Of a DNA stretch of 64,000 bases, positions 34,830-47,536 are shown in pieces. The DNA is from Pontederia crassipes. Taxonomy: Eukaryota > Streptophyta > Magnoliopsida > Commelinales > Pontederiaceae. The position numbers were made by a program, and so were the translations under genes. The notes beneath the pieces are model-generated. The model was not told the origin of the DNA and ran no database searches. It saw only the letters and a list, made by a program, of their open reading frames with translations. The DNA lies in the NCBI GenBank assembly GCA_030549335.1, contig CM060194.1, positions 72,018,077 to 72,082,076 of the forward strand, in the 5' to 3' direction. Within the stretch, counting starts at the first letter, position 1, and every line of letters begins with the position of its first letter.

Positions 34830-36580
34830 GTTTTTTTTTTCACTTTTGGTTTCGTCTGTGTAAAGAGCGAGCGAGACACAGAACACCCCCAAGTTCGCGT
34901 CCAGGTCTCAGGATCATCTGGAAGTGTCTAATGTTTTCGCCAATACGACAACTGTCAATACCGGTGCAACTTGTTACATGGGCCGGGCCTCGTAGCGATA
35001 GTCATGAATCTTTTAACCTAATAAATTCCTGACAGTAAAAAATATATAAATTTACTATCAAAACAACAAATTTATATAATTTTTAATTTTTACATATGTA
35101 TCACCATCATAATCACTTTATCCTCAAATTATTTTTAAGTTGAGATGGATGAGGTCGAATATTATACCTTACAAATTATTATTATACAATAACTCGATAT
35201 ATAATTCATATTTTTAATTAATCATTGTTTGTGTTAATATAATAATTATTCTTCTTAAAACTCTCAGCATATATTTATTCAATAAAGCTCAAGCCCAATC
35301 AATGTTAAATTTGAGGTGCTGACTAATTTTTCTAAAAGTTTAAATCGTTGGAAAGAGTAATATTTATTATTTTATATTCTTAATACTCCTCCTCACGTGT
35401 GGGTTGCTAATAATTTTTGGTCTAACTCAAGCCCAACACGTGAACAATCAAAAGAGAAAATTATTTTTTTTTAATAAGAGCTTAACGAGATTCGAATTCT
35501 TGACCTCTGAGTCTGATACTATATTAAATTTAATGTGCTGACCAATTTTTCTAAAAACTTAAGCCGTTGAAAAAAAAATATTTTATATTCTTAAAAATCA
35601 AAATACCAATCGGTCATTTTTTTGTGGGTTCGATCGTTTTTAACACAATTTAAGGCAAATTAATATCCTGTCTGTAACTCAATAAAAGCGAATATGTCAA
35701 GAAATATATAGGTTGCGTTTGGCACGGGAACATTTTAGAACATTTGTTTATTTAAAAAGTTGATGTGATGGATAAGTTTTAGTGGGTGTTTGGATAAAAA
35801 GTAAGAACTAAGAATATAATTTATTATTTTATGAGGTATAAAATTAATGTAAATAAGAATATATTATTAATATTATATTTTACGTAAATTGTTATATTGT
35901 TAATATTAGTTTTATTTATTTTGACTAAATATTTTAAATATTATTAATATTATAATTTATGTATATTTTAAAATCCAAATATAATTTATTTTTTTAAAAA
36001 ATAATTGAATAGTTTAATTAATAAAATATTTATTAATTATTAAAAGTAATTATTTTATAGTTTTTAAGTAATAACATTTAATAAATTATTTTATAATATT
36101 CTTAATAATGTATTAATATATTATAAATTATATATACATAAAAACCAAAATAATTAAAAAAAATAGATGAAATTTAAAAAAAAAGATTGCGGCTCGACAA
36201 ATAAAAAAAGGGGCAAATTCGGTGAGAACATTCAATGTTCTCGGACGAGAATATTTTTCAAAATATTCTCGTCCAATATCACATTTTATATTCCCGTTAC
36301 GTAACGCGTTTGATAGAATAATCGGAATGTTCTGAGTTGCCAAAGGCACCGTAGAGAAAATCATACACATTCGTGCGCTACGCCATTTCCTGAAATTGAT
36401 GAATTTCATAAATTGTGTAAGGATATATATGAGCATACGTTTTTTACTCGTAGGCCAAATGTGTCACAACTCGTCATCCATCTAATGATCCACGTATGTA
36501 GTTGCGCATACAGTTATTCATATCTAAAATTCACATAAATCTATTTAAAATGATCAATGCAATAAAACGTACAAAATGAG
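34830..36580. other. Intergenic, upstream of CCS, AT-rich
   Basis: This region holds the CCS promoter. Two diverged copies of a motif (GAGGTGCTGACTAATTTTTC at about 35311 and ATGTGCTGACCAATTTTTC near 35532) suggest an old duplicated repeat. Nothing else was recognised. Confidence 0.5.
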
Positions 36581-38998
36581 ACTACGTAATTTGAGGAAAA
36601 GAGTAGCAAAAAATAAAATAAAATAAAATACTCAAACTAAGCTAATTACTGATGTCTAGATTTTTAGGATGGATTAAAATGAATAAAAAATAAATTTATT
36701 TAACTTTTGTATTAATTGATTTAATCAAAAGATAATTATATTTAATTTTTAGATGGATTAGAAACATCTAAAATATGATCTCCTGATCGAGTAAATCAAT
36801 TATTTTTAATCTTAATAATACTCCACTCGACTTTACTTTTAGTCTTACTTAGATTAAAATGCAATGACTTGTGATTTCTATACTATCAAATCTCTCACTC
36901 GAGTCAACTTCGCATATCACAGAATTTAATACTCCATTGGCTCTATTAGATTACAATTTGAATTACTTAAAAAAATGATGAATCAATTGATTAATCACAC
37001 TACCTAGTTAATAATTAACTATTAATTCAAATAAAACTAACGAAAAATTTTTAAACACAATAATTTCTTAAAAGTTAAATAAATTATAATCAAAACTAAA
37101 AAAAGGTTTTCACTAGTTGTCTTAACAATAAAATCTTTGAAGAAATAAACTAATGAAAAAACTAAACTAAATTATCAAGATTAGATTAAAAAGATAGAAT
37201 TTTTAAAACATGAATTGATTCATCCTAATATAAAATAAAACTCAAAGTACTTTATAAAGAACTCACTGTACGATCTTTGCTCGAGATCACCACATAAAAA
37301 TATTCTCGGTAGTTTTTCAAAATGCTCGCATGTTTTTGTTTTCATAGCACATGTTGCAAATCCTACCATCCTCTCTTCTAACTATAGAAAATAGTGGTTT
37401 AGATTTTCATATGATTGGAGAATAAATGAAATTTTTTTTATGCAAAATAAGATAAATTTGGAGTAGATTTAATTTTGATATTTGATTATGTCAAACTTCG
37501 AATTTTGGATCATAAAATCTTTTCAATTGATCCACAAAGACATGTGATATGAGTAGAAGTCCTTGTATACTTGAAATCCAAAATATGTTTTCAAGTCAAT
37601 TTTGGCCTTCGTCATAGGTGGTTAGAGGTGTTTGACGGCCTAAACAATGTTTGAATCAAGTTAAAATAATGGATTTCACTGTCCGTGAAAGATTGGTCAC
37701 GATAGTGCTTCGGACAAGTTTGGGATTTAAAATTTATGATTTAAGGTTTCTGCAATAAAAAAAATATATTTTAATGACTTGAAAGGTGGTTTCACGTTCC
37801 TATTTTACAACCGTGACAAATTCTTCATGATCCACTCGTGACACCACAATTTTCACCCGTTGACAATTTCACTACTTTTTCCTTTCTAACTTCTTTTAAC
37901 TCCGATTTGAGTGCGAATATCTCCGTTGGCTTCGTAATTATATTTTATTACTTCATAAGTAATAAAATATAATATTTGGATAAATTTTTATTTTTATAAA
38001 ATTACTATAAATAAATTTATAAAATGATGCATGCTATTAGAAAAAAAATTGAAATAAGATTAAATGCATGAATAAATATATATTGTCCTTGTATACTTGA
38101 AATCCAAAATATGTTTTCAAGTCAATTTTGGCCTTCGTCATAGGTGGTTAGAGGTGTTTGACGGCCTAAACAGTGTTTGAATCAAGTTAAAATAATGGAT
38201 TTCACGGTCCGTGAAAGATTGGTCACAATAGTGCTTCGGACAAGTTTGTGATTTAAAATTTATGATTTAAGGTTTCTGAAATAAAAAATATATATTTTAA
38301 TGACTTGAAAAGTGGTTTCACGTTCCTATTTTACAACCGTGACAAATTCTTCATGATCCACTCGTGACACCACAATTTTCACCCGTTGAGAATTTCACTA
38401 CTTTTTCCTTTCTAACTTCTTTTAACTCCGATTTGAGTGCGATTTTCTCCGTTGGCTTCGTAATTATATTTTATTACTTCATAAGTAATAAAATATAATA
38501 TTTGGATAGATTTTTATTTTTATAAAATTACTATAAATAAATTTATAAAATGATGCATGCTATTAGAAAATAATTTGAAATAAGATTAAATGCATGAATA
38601 AATATATATTGTATTTTATATACATCAAGCTCCCCCAAGCTTAGATATTTGTTTGTCCTCAAGCAATGTTCAAAGGAAAGCTCCAACAAAGAAGGTCAAT
38701 CATCACTTTCATCCTAGTTGTCAACTATTTTTCTTAGCACTAGATTTTATACATTGATCGTCAAAATATCTTTTTATCGTTCCAACAACTCAGCCTTGTA
38801 GAATTTCCAAGTATTACACATATTTAAACTCATTCAAGTTCAGATTATACAAGAAAATGTTTAGTCTATCAAATAAGAGTCTCAATGTTAAAAACATAAA
38901 CGTATATTAATGAGCTTATACATTTTCACTTTAAAATTTTTGGTATTTTCATTCACACTTTTTTTTTCACTCTTTTATTTTTTATTTATGTGCTTCTT

Positions 38999-39285
38999 TA
39001 TATTGCGCAAGGTGGTCAGAGCAGTTGCCCTAAAGTCGCCAGGCAAAAATTTCCTACGGATCTAATCACTCAGACACACCAAGGTTCCAAATAACACATT
39101 TGTACTTTTTTACTTTATTTTTCATTGATTTGGTACTCGTGTGCTCTATATTGCGCAAGGTGATTCATGTAACGACGCAAGGTGATTGTAACATAGTTTT
39201 ATCGACGGATTCTAGATCAGTTGTCCTTAGGTCGTCAGGCAAAAATTTCCTATGAATCTAATCTCGCGGACACACCAAGTTTATG
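38999..39285. repeat. Duplicated internal motif of the gypsy element
   Basis: GCGCAAGGTG, then a block with CAGGCAAAAATTTCCTA and ATCTAATC...GACACACCAAG, occurs at about 39006-39085 and again at about 39155-39280, a diverged tandem pair in the non-coding interior of the LTR element. Confidence 0.65.
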
Positions 39286-41394
39286 GATAACTCATTTGTA
39301 CTTCCTTATTTCTTTTTGTTAGGGTCCAACTAACCCTCTTTTATCTTTTTGTACTTTTTTTAACTATAGGCTCAATAGGCACTTAAGCATTCATACAATT
39401 ATTATCAAGACTAAAAAAATAAAATAGAAAAGAGCATGAACAAGAATTTACATCCAAATATTCATAGTTCTACGTAGCAACATTCTTCTTTCCAAATACC
39501 CAATCCTAAGGCGATATATGATTAAATAATAGTACTTAGAATTTCATTAATTACAATAATGCTTGAAAATAAGAAAATATTAAGACATTAAAAGAAAGAT
39601 GTAATATTTGGCTTTTGTAGTTTTTGAATTTTGAATTTTAAGTTTTATTAATTTTCAATATGGAATGCAAATAAATCACATATGCAAGTATGAGATAAAA
39701 CATTATGAGAATGTACGTAGGTTGTGCAATCCAAAAGGCTAGATATGATGCATCAAAATACAAACTTCCCTAAGCTTGAAAATAAAAATATAAAATATGA
39801 GAAGGAAAAGATACAACCTGATCTATTCAGCATCGTGAGACTGAGTCAGACTTGATGTTTGGCGTGAGGTAGGTGACCATACACTAGTGAAGAAGATAAA
39901 TTGGTCGTTGCTTAGGACCACCGGTGGTTACAACTTGATGTTGCTCAGTGCTCATCGAAAGTGGGGTTGAAGATGATGGCCGGTGCTACTGTCATGAACT
40001 AAAAATAATGGCTATGAACTATATAGAGATGAAGCGAGTAAAATTATGGGCGTTATAAATGAATGTTGTAATGATTCGTGATGATATTGTAGCATCCTAT
40101 GATGACCTTTACGCCTGTGAAAGTTTGAAAAGGGTCGTGAATCGAGCAAAACTAAGCACACATATGTAGGTCAACTGACTTATGGGCCGTGACACACAAC
40201 CCATGAAATTGGTAAACTACTTACTGTAAGAGTCGTGACTGACACCTAACGACTTGTAAATAAAGAGTATGTATTTGAGAATCTACAGTGAGACTCGTGA
40301 ATCATGTGTAATGACCCGTGATTGTCAATGTTAACTTTCTGTAAGATCGTGACTATCTTGTAACATACCATGATGTTGTATGTAAGGAAATTCTATAGGC
40401 ATGTGAGACCCATGAGAAATATGCCACACCATGTGACTATGCATAATGGGACCCGTGACTACTTGGTACCGACCTGTGGAAAATATTTTTTTTCAAAACC
40501 TTGTACCTACAATGTTGGGTAATCAGTTCAAATAAAAAAAAACTAAAATAAGTAAATAAAGAAATTAATAGACTAAATAAGAAGAAAAAACTAATTCTAC
40601 TAAACACAAAAAATCTAAATTAAGAATTAAGGTTTGAGAAAGAGTAGTTCTAATTTAAAGTTTGATATGCATATATCAGACTAACATACGATGATTGATT
40701 AAGACAATATAAATAAATATGCAATTAAGGAACAATCTCACCGGGGTTATTGGATGTTATCATGAACTCTTCGGGTGATGCGGATGATGACCAACGTCTT
40801 CACCATTGTGCCATTGTACATTGGTGGAGGTTCTTCAAGCACAATTCCTTATATTGGAACTGTGTTTTAAACTGCTGGTTATCGTGGATGGATGAGTTGT
40901 TTTGCTTTGATGTGGTTAATGTGTTTGAAATCGGTGATGTACTTCTCTTCCTTTTAATTTTTCACTGCGATTGGAGATGCCTTCATTGATGTCGGTGATG
41001 TGCTTTCTCTCTGTTGGAGTTTTTGAATTTGTTAAGGTGTGACATTCAATGTTGATGATGATGGTGTCAGTGTTGGAGACAAGGTTTGAGTGGTGGGAGT
41101 TTCTGAAGGCAAGCTCCTCTTTCGAATTTGTCCATCTTTAAAGATGTTTTCATTCATCTCCTTGATACATCATTGCGTAGTTGCTGACCTAGTTGAAGAC
41201 TTTGTTCTTGGATGCCCTCTTCTTTAATATGAATATTGATGGTGGTACGAACATATGATGATCACCGAGCTATTATCGATTACATAATCTTTTATTATTA
41301 TTTTAATTTCTAACTATCCTGACTATTAATAATTAAAATAATAAAATAATAGATATATTATATATTACATAATATTTTATTATCATTTTCATTT

Positions 41395-41637
41395 TTTATG
41401 ATTTCGACTGTCAAAAGTTCCGACGGTCGCTTATCCGTCGAAACTTCTGATGATCCAAATCGTCAAAAATTAAAATAATAATATAATATATTTAATATTT
41501 TATTATTTTAATTTTTGACGGTCTCAACCGTAAAAAATTCTGACGGATGGGTGTCCATCGCAAAATCCGTTGGAAATTGTGAAGAAATTGTGCTCGTCAG
41601 AAATTATCCGTCGAAAAATCCCCTTTTTCTTATAGTG
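41395..41637. mobile_element. Remnant of a CACTA element inside the gypsy element
   Basis: The right end reads CCCTTTTTCTTATAGTG (ending 41637), a CACTA terminus. Sequence before it carries several GACGG/CCGTC subterminal motifs like those in the complete element at 45965-47533. A left CACTA end was not found, so the copy appears truncated. Confidence 0.6.
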
Positions 41638-43944
41638 TTCGATTTTATTTGGTGCTTTAAAATTTAGAGAAGTCAAATGTACAAGTTGACTCTTTAATGC
41701 ATGTAGCCTTGCCTTCAAAGCATCGAACTTGAGCTTCCTGTCGAATAATCGAATCGAATCATTAACTTCGATTTGCTTTTGAATTTGTGTTAATTGAGCC
41801 GCCTTTCAATTGTTATAATAAGTTGATTCATCATCCCTTTGAGGTCAACTTTTGGTTCAGCTAACTTGAGAAGTGAAGTAATGGCATCCTTCATTTCTAC
41901 ACTTCGATGCTGCAAATTTGAAAGTTGGCTCTTTAAATTTTCTATTTAATAGAATTGCTTGGAGAGTTACTTTAGTAGAGTGTTCAATTTATTTGTGATT
42001 ATGACTTTAACGTCCAAGAATGGATCTTCACTTAGTATTAGCTGAAGTAAATTCATATTGTTGTGACTTGATGAAACTTCGGTTTGAACTTTATGTTGTT
42101 GGACAACAAATTTATCTTGCTCAATTTGTTGAGTGGTGGATGTTTTCTTCTTTCCTATTGAGGATGTATTGATATGAGCGTTATAGTTGAGTCATATACG
42201 AAAGATGTAAACATGAAAACTTTACACAATTAAAGAACAAGTGAAAGTAAAAGAAAAATAAAGTCTCAAAGTAATGTAAAATTAGATTAGTAAGTAAAGA
42301 TTAATTCTCTGACAATGGCGACAAAAATTTAATGCGAAAATTGGTAACAATATATGCTAGAAAGTGCCCTTGTCGCTCAAATAATAAAGTATAATGAATA
42401 GAGTGTCGAACTAATGAGAAATTAATTTACTTAACTAAACTAATTTCATAGATTAATAAGAGCAACATGGTTTGAATAAAAGAGTTGCAGAAAATAAAAT
42501 AAAAAATACTAAAACTAAGCTAACTACTCATGTCTAAGGTCTTTAGAATGGATTGAAATGATTAAGAACAAACTTGTTTAAGTTATATAGTAATTGATTT
42601 AATAAAATGATAATTAAATTTAACTTTTAGATGGGTTAGGAATATTTAAAATATAATCTCCCTAAGCAGGTAAACCAACTATTCTTAATTTTAATAAGAT
42701 GTGAATACTCCACCCGACTCTACGCTCAATCCTATTCAGATTAGAATGCAATGGGTTGTGATTCTTATGCTACCAAACCGCTCACCCGAGTCAACTTGGC
42801 AGACCATGTAATCTAATACTCTGTCCGACTCTATTAGTTTACAACACGAATTGCTTAAAGAAAATCATGAATCGATAGATTGATCGCACTTCCCGATTAA
42901 TTGTCAACTAAAAATTCAAATAAAACTAATGAAAAGTCTTAAACACATCAATCATATTCTTAAAAGTTAAATAAACTATAATCAAAATAAAAGAAAGGTA
43001 CACAAGTTGTCTTAACAATAATTTTTTTGCAGAAAGAAACTAACTGAAAAACTAAACTAAATTGGCAAGATTACAAAGACTAAAAAGATAGAACTTTTTA
43101 AAACATGAATTGATTCATTCTAACGTAAAATAAAATTGGAAGTACTATCTAGAAGGAACGATAAATCGCCGCACGATCCTTGCCCAAGATTCATTCAAGA
43201 TGCTCCCACATTTTTGTCTTTAAACCATAGGTTGCAAACAAGCCCCATCATTATCTCTTCTGACTGTAGAAGGTTCTATTTAAAGTTGTTCCTATTTCCA
43301 TATGATAGGAGAATAAACAAAAATCTTTTCTATGTAAAATAAGATGAATTTGGAGTAGATTTAATTCTGATATTTTGGCCCTATCAAACTCCGAATTTTG
43401 AATGATAAAATCTTTCCAATTGATCCATAGGACATGTGGTATGAGTAAGAGTTCTTGTATATTTGAAATCTTTTTAAAAATATGTTCCCAAGTCAATTTT
43501 GACCTTTGCCACGGGTGGTTAAAGGTGTTTGACGACTTCAACAGTGTATGAATCATGTTAAAATAATGGATTTCATGGTCGTGCTTCTGGTAGGTTTTTG
43601 GAGCGAAAAATGCATTTTAACGATATGTTAAAGTGGTTTCATGACTTTGTTTCATAGCAGAACAAATGCTTCATAGCCCATTTATGACAACACAATTTTC
43701 ACCATTGATAGCTTCATTGTTTTTCACTTTCTAGCTCCGTTTTAACTTTTAACTCTGATTTAAACGTGATTTTTTCCATTGGTTTCTTTCTTCCTTCCTA
43801 AACACTAAAATATAATATTTGGATAGTTTTTTATTTTTATAAAATTAATATAAATAAGCTCATAAAATGATGCATGCTATTAAAAAATAATTTGAAATAA
43901 AATTAAATGCATGGATAAATATATGATGTAGTTTACATGCATCA

Positions 43945-45964
43945 GTAAACAATGTTCATGTAGAGAATATATCAAGCACTCGGCCTTATGTTTACTTTTG
44001 GATCATAAGTCAAATAAGAACTTTTCATAGTGACATGGGGCACATATAATTAATGGTGTGGATTGTGATTTTTTCGTACATGACTAAGATTCTTGAGATG
44101 AGTTTTAAATAATATAAAAAATATTCCAACAATATACTTATATTATACAAAGCCTAAGGCTAAAATTATGTATGATAATATGTACTTTTTTTACATATGT
44201 GTAATATAATAAAATTATCTTTATTATGTGTAGGCAATGAAGATTTTTACTACATATAGTTTTCAATATCATAGAATGGAAAAAAGATTATCTAGGTAGA
44301 TCTACAAATGCAAAAATATTAATTAATCTCGTTTATTATTTTCTTGAAAAACTCATAATTATGAGTAAACCCTAAATTATGTATATTTTTTTCGAGTGTG
44401 AGAATAGCTAATTAACCATACATTTTTAGATTAAAGATATTTTATGCCATGATCTCCTCTTAAGAAGTATAAGTTATTTTAGAATTTACTTTTAAATTCA
44501 ACTACAACATAATACTTTTATGATTGGAAAAAAAAAGAAAGTCTAAAATAAAATTTCAATGGTAAATTGTATTTCTTAGTCATTTAGGTTTCTCTGTATG
44601 AAATGTAGCTTTGGAGGGAAGAAAAGAAAAAACAACTTAGAAGTGAAAAAAATAGCTTTGAAATTGTGGAGTGTTAATATTTTACTTAACTATAGCCACT
44701 AATGTCGATTTCATAATAACAATTTATAAAAAATACAAAGTTATTTACACTTTTTTTAGTGCTTTTAAGGCCTTAAATTTTATATCAAGAGATTTAAGAC
44801 CCCTCTAAAATAGGGAAACCATTTTTTTTATCTAATAATAGTTATTTAATTATTGAATATATATTTTGCATCTAATTATATTTATCAATTTTCTTCTTTG
44901 TTACAAAGAAAAACCTTAGGCATAAAAAAGATAAGTTTAAAACTAAGGAATACATAACATCAACATGTGTGCCACTACATGTTCTTACCTGAACCTCTAT
45001 CATCACTTCTCATTTCTTTCAATAATCAATATTTCATATTATTTGATTGTGCTGCCATGGAGCAACTAATTTGAACATAGATAGTATATAAAGCTCTGAA
45101 AACATATAATAAAACATTATTGATTTCTCTCTTGACATGAGTCCAAATGCATTCTCAGAAACATCATGAAAAACTTGATTCCACTTTAACTTTAATTAAC
45201 TTTAATAAAAGAATAGAAATTTGTTGTAGAAACTAAACTAAAACATATAAAAATCTTAACGTGAAAAATATGATGATGCGAGTTCAAACAACTGAATTCA
45301 AATCAACACAAATCCATGAGCATAATTCACAAAATGATAGCATCTTCTTTATTATATCAAGGACACAAATTTAAATCAGGACATTCTTTCATATGCAAAT
45401 AGTCAAGCCATGCGTAGCACTACATAACAAAGCATCAATGCATCTATGATATACGGGGAATCTCTCCAATGCATATAAACTCAATGTGCAATTTTCCAAT
45501 AAAAAATATGCATACTCATTCATAAACATATAATATTCAAGTATAATGATATTTTTTTTGAGGTAAAAGGACATATTTATAGCATATATGTACTACATAA
45601 AACATGAAAGACAAACTTGTATGAACATAACATTATTAGACATTTATTTACCTGTTTTCTTTCATCTTTGCTTTTCTTAAACTTTGCCTCAAAAGCTATT
45701 TCTCTCTCTTTTTTTTTTTTTGAAAGAAGTCTTTATTATCTTGAAGTGTTTTTCATCTTTCAAGAGTGTGCCATGTCACTTCATACAATATATCACCAAT
45801 GACGGTACACACTACAATAGCTTTCCATATGTAGCAAGAATTTTCCTCTCAAGGATTTTGGTTTGTTGAATATGATGGAGAGCCTTGTAAGGCTTGTACA
45901 ATGACAATGGTGGTCAATGATGCATTATTTTTATCGACTTATAATTTCATCATGTTACCAGCTT
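43945..45964. other. AT-rich intergenic DNA, nothing recognised
   Basis: There are only short frames without domains and no clear repeat boundaries. Confidence 0.6.
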
Positions 45965-47536
45965 CACTACAAGAAAATCACGATTTTCCGATGGATAATT
46001 TCCGACGGTTCTAAATCCGTCGCAATTTACGATGGATTTTTCGTTTCGACGGTTATGACCGTAAGAAATAATTTATATTATTATTTAATTTTTCGACGAT
46101 TAGGAACGTCGATATTTTCGACGGATATCCATCCGTCGTAATTTCCGACGACTTTTCCGACGGTTATGACTTTCGAAAATGAAAAAATTAAATTATGTAT
46201 TTTTTATATTATTATTAAATTTTTCCGACGGATTTTTCGACGGTCACGATCGTCGGAAATAAAAAAATAAATTATGAAATGTATTATATTATTATTAAAT
46301 TTTTCGACGATTAGGAACGTCGATATTTCCGACGGATATCCATCCGTCGCAAAATCCACCGCAATTTTCGAAGATCGTAACCGTCGGTAAATGTATAATA
46401 ATATCATATAAAGAATATTTTATTAATATAACTAGCGACGGCCCAAACCATCGGTAATGGTAACGATTACCGACGGTTCAAACCGTTGGTAAAATAAAAA
46501 ATAAACATTATATATAACTAAATATATTTTTGACGGTCACAACCATCGGTAATTATAAAAATAGTTAATATTTACGTTTTCGACGACCGAAACCGTCGGT
46601 AATTAAAATTTCGTTATCCCACTTCTTTTTTTCTTTTCCCGCTTTCTTTCCACTTTTTCCCTTTATATTCCTCCTCCTCCCTCTTCTCTCTCTCCCTCCT
46701 CCCTCCACTCCTCTCTCTCTCCCTCCTCTCCTCTCTCTCTCTCCCGGCCGCGAGCACCCTCTCCCGCGCCGGACGCCGGCGACCCTCCCGCGCCGACGAC
46801 CCTCTCCTGCACCGGCGACCCTCTCCCGCATCGACGTCTCTCTCTCTCCGGCTCCGCGCCGACGTCTCTCTCTCTCTTTCTCTCTTCGGTCAGAGGCCGG
46901 GCCGGATCTCGCCGCTGGTGGCCGGATCCGGCCCCCAGCAGCCGATCGGCCGCCAGGCGGCCGGATCCGGCCTCCGGATCGGTCGGATCGGCCGCCGGGC
47001 GTTCGGATCCGGCCTCCAGCGGCCGGATCGGCCGCCGGGCGTTCGGATCTGGCCGACTGGCGGCGGATCCGGCCCCCAGCGGCCGAATTTGGCCGCGGCC
47101 CGATCCGGCCGCTAATTTTTTTTATATTTAAAAAAATATTTGCGACGGTTGCGACCGCCGAAAGATCGACGGTTGCGACGTTTGCGACGTTTCGAACCGC
47201 CGGCCTTTTCCGGCGGTTGCAACCGTTGAAAATTTCGACGGTTCGGATCGCCGGCCTTTTCCGGCGGTTGCAACCGTCGGAAATTTCGACGGTTCGAACC
47301 ATCGGGGACTGTTCCGGCGGTTGCAACCGTCAGAAAATTTCGACGGTTCGAACCGTCGGGGATTGTTCCGACGGTCAGAACCGTCGATATTTTCGACGAA
47401 TTTTTTTTCAACCGTCGCAAATCGGTTTGCGACGAGAGTTTTTTCGACGGATCGATTTCGACTAAAAAACCGTCGGTAATTGCGTTACCGACGATTTTCA
47501 GGACCATCGGTAATCAGCGTTTTTCTAGTAGTGCTT
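45962..47536. mobile_element. Complete non-autonomous CACTA element, TSD CTT
   Basis: The element (45965-47533, 1569 bp) starts CACTACAAGAAAA and ends TTTTTCTAGTAGTG. CTT flanks both sides (45962-45964, 47534-47536), the 3-bp duplication typical of CACTA/En-Spm. Both subterminal regions are filled with short palindromic repeats of CGACGG and CCGTCG separated by a few bases, the expected transposase-binding arrays. The centre (about 46620-47130) differs sharply: a CT-rich tract, then GC-rich GGCCGGATC-type repeats. No transposase is encoded. A 253-residue Arg/Gly-rich minus-strand frame (47326-46565) crosses the repeats and is probably not a real protein. Confidence 0.9.
46620..47130. repeat. 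CT-rich and GGCCGGATC-rich core of the CACTA element
   Basis: About 46660-46890 is dominated by CTC/TCTC runs with GCGCCGGCGACCCTC repeats. About 46895-47110 contains repeated CGGCCGGATC, GGATCGGCCGCCGGGCGTTC and similar units. Base composition is far above the flanking DNA. The origin is unknown: it could be captured host DNA or internal satellite growth. Confidence 0.75.

Larger units (their letters stand above)
36580..43944 (-). mobile_element. Decayed Ty3/gypsy LTR element (Tat/Athila-like)
   Basis: Two long direct repeats flank about 3.7 kb. The 5' LTR (minus strand, 43944 to about 42335) begins TGATGCATGTAAACTACATC. The 3' LTR (38627 down to about 36580) begins TGATGTATATAAAATAC. Next to the 5' LTR, minus strand 42322-42305 reads TGTCGCCATTGTCAGAG, a mutated form of the TGGCGCCGTTGCCGGGG primer site of Tat/Athila-type elements. 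Just before the 3' LTR, minus 38642-38628 reads AAGCTTGGGGGAGCT, a polypurine tract preceded by the family's GAGGACAAACAAA motif. No intact gag or pol remains. The 3' LTR carries a 527-bp internal tandem duplication (37559-38085 and 38086-38612) and seems truncated at its far end. Family assignment is from memory. Confidence 0.75.

Noticed and set aside
35700-36330. Possible MITE bounded by GCGTTTG motifs
   Set aside because: The motifs are in direct, not inverted, orientation and no target duplication was seen.
40750-40989. 79-residue frame inside the gypsy element
   Set aside because: It lies in degenerate element interior, with no similarity to gag, pol or host proteins.
46565-47326. 253-residue minus-strand frame
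   Set aside because: It runs through CACTA subterminal palindromes and a CT/GC-rich core; the Arg/Gly/Glu composition reflects simple repeats and no domain is visible.
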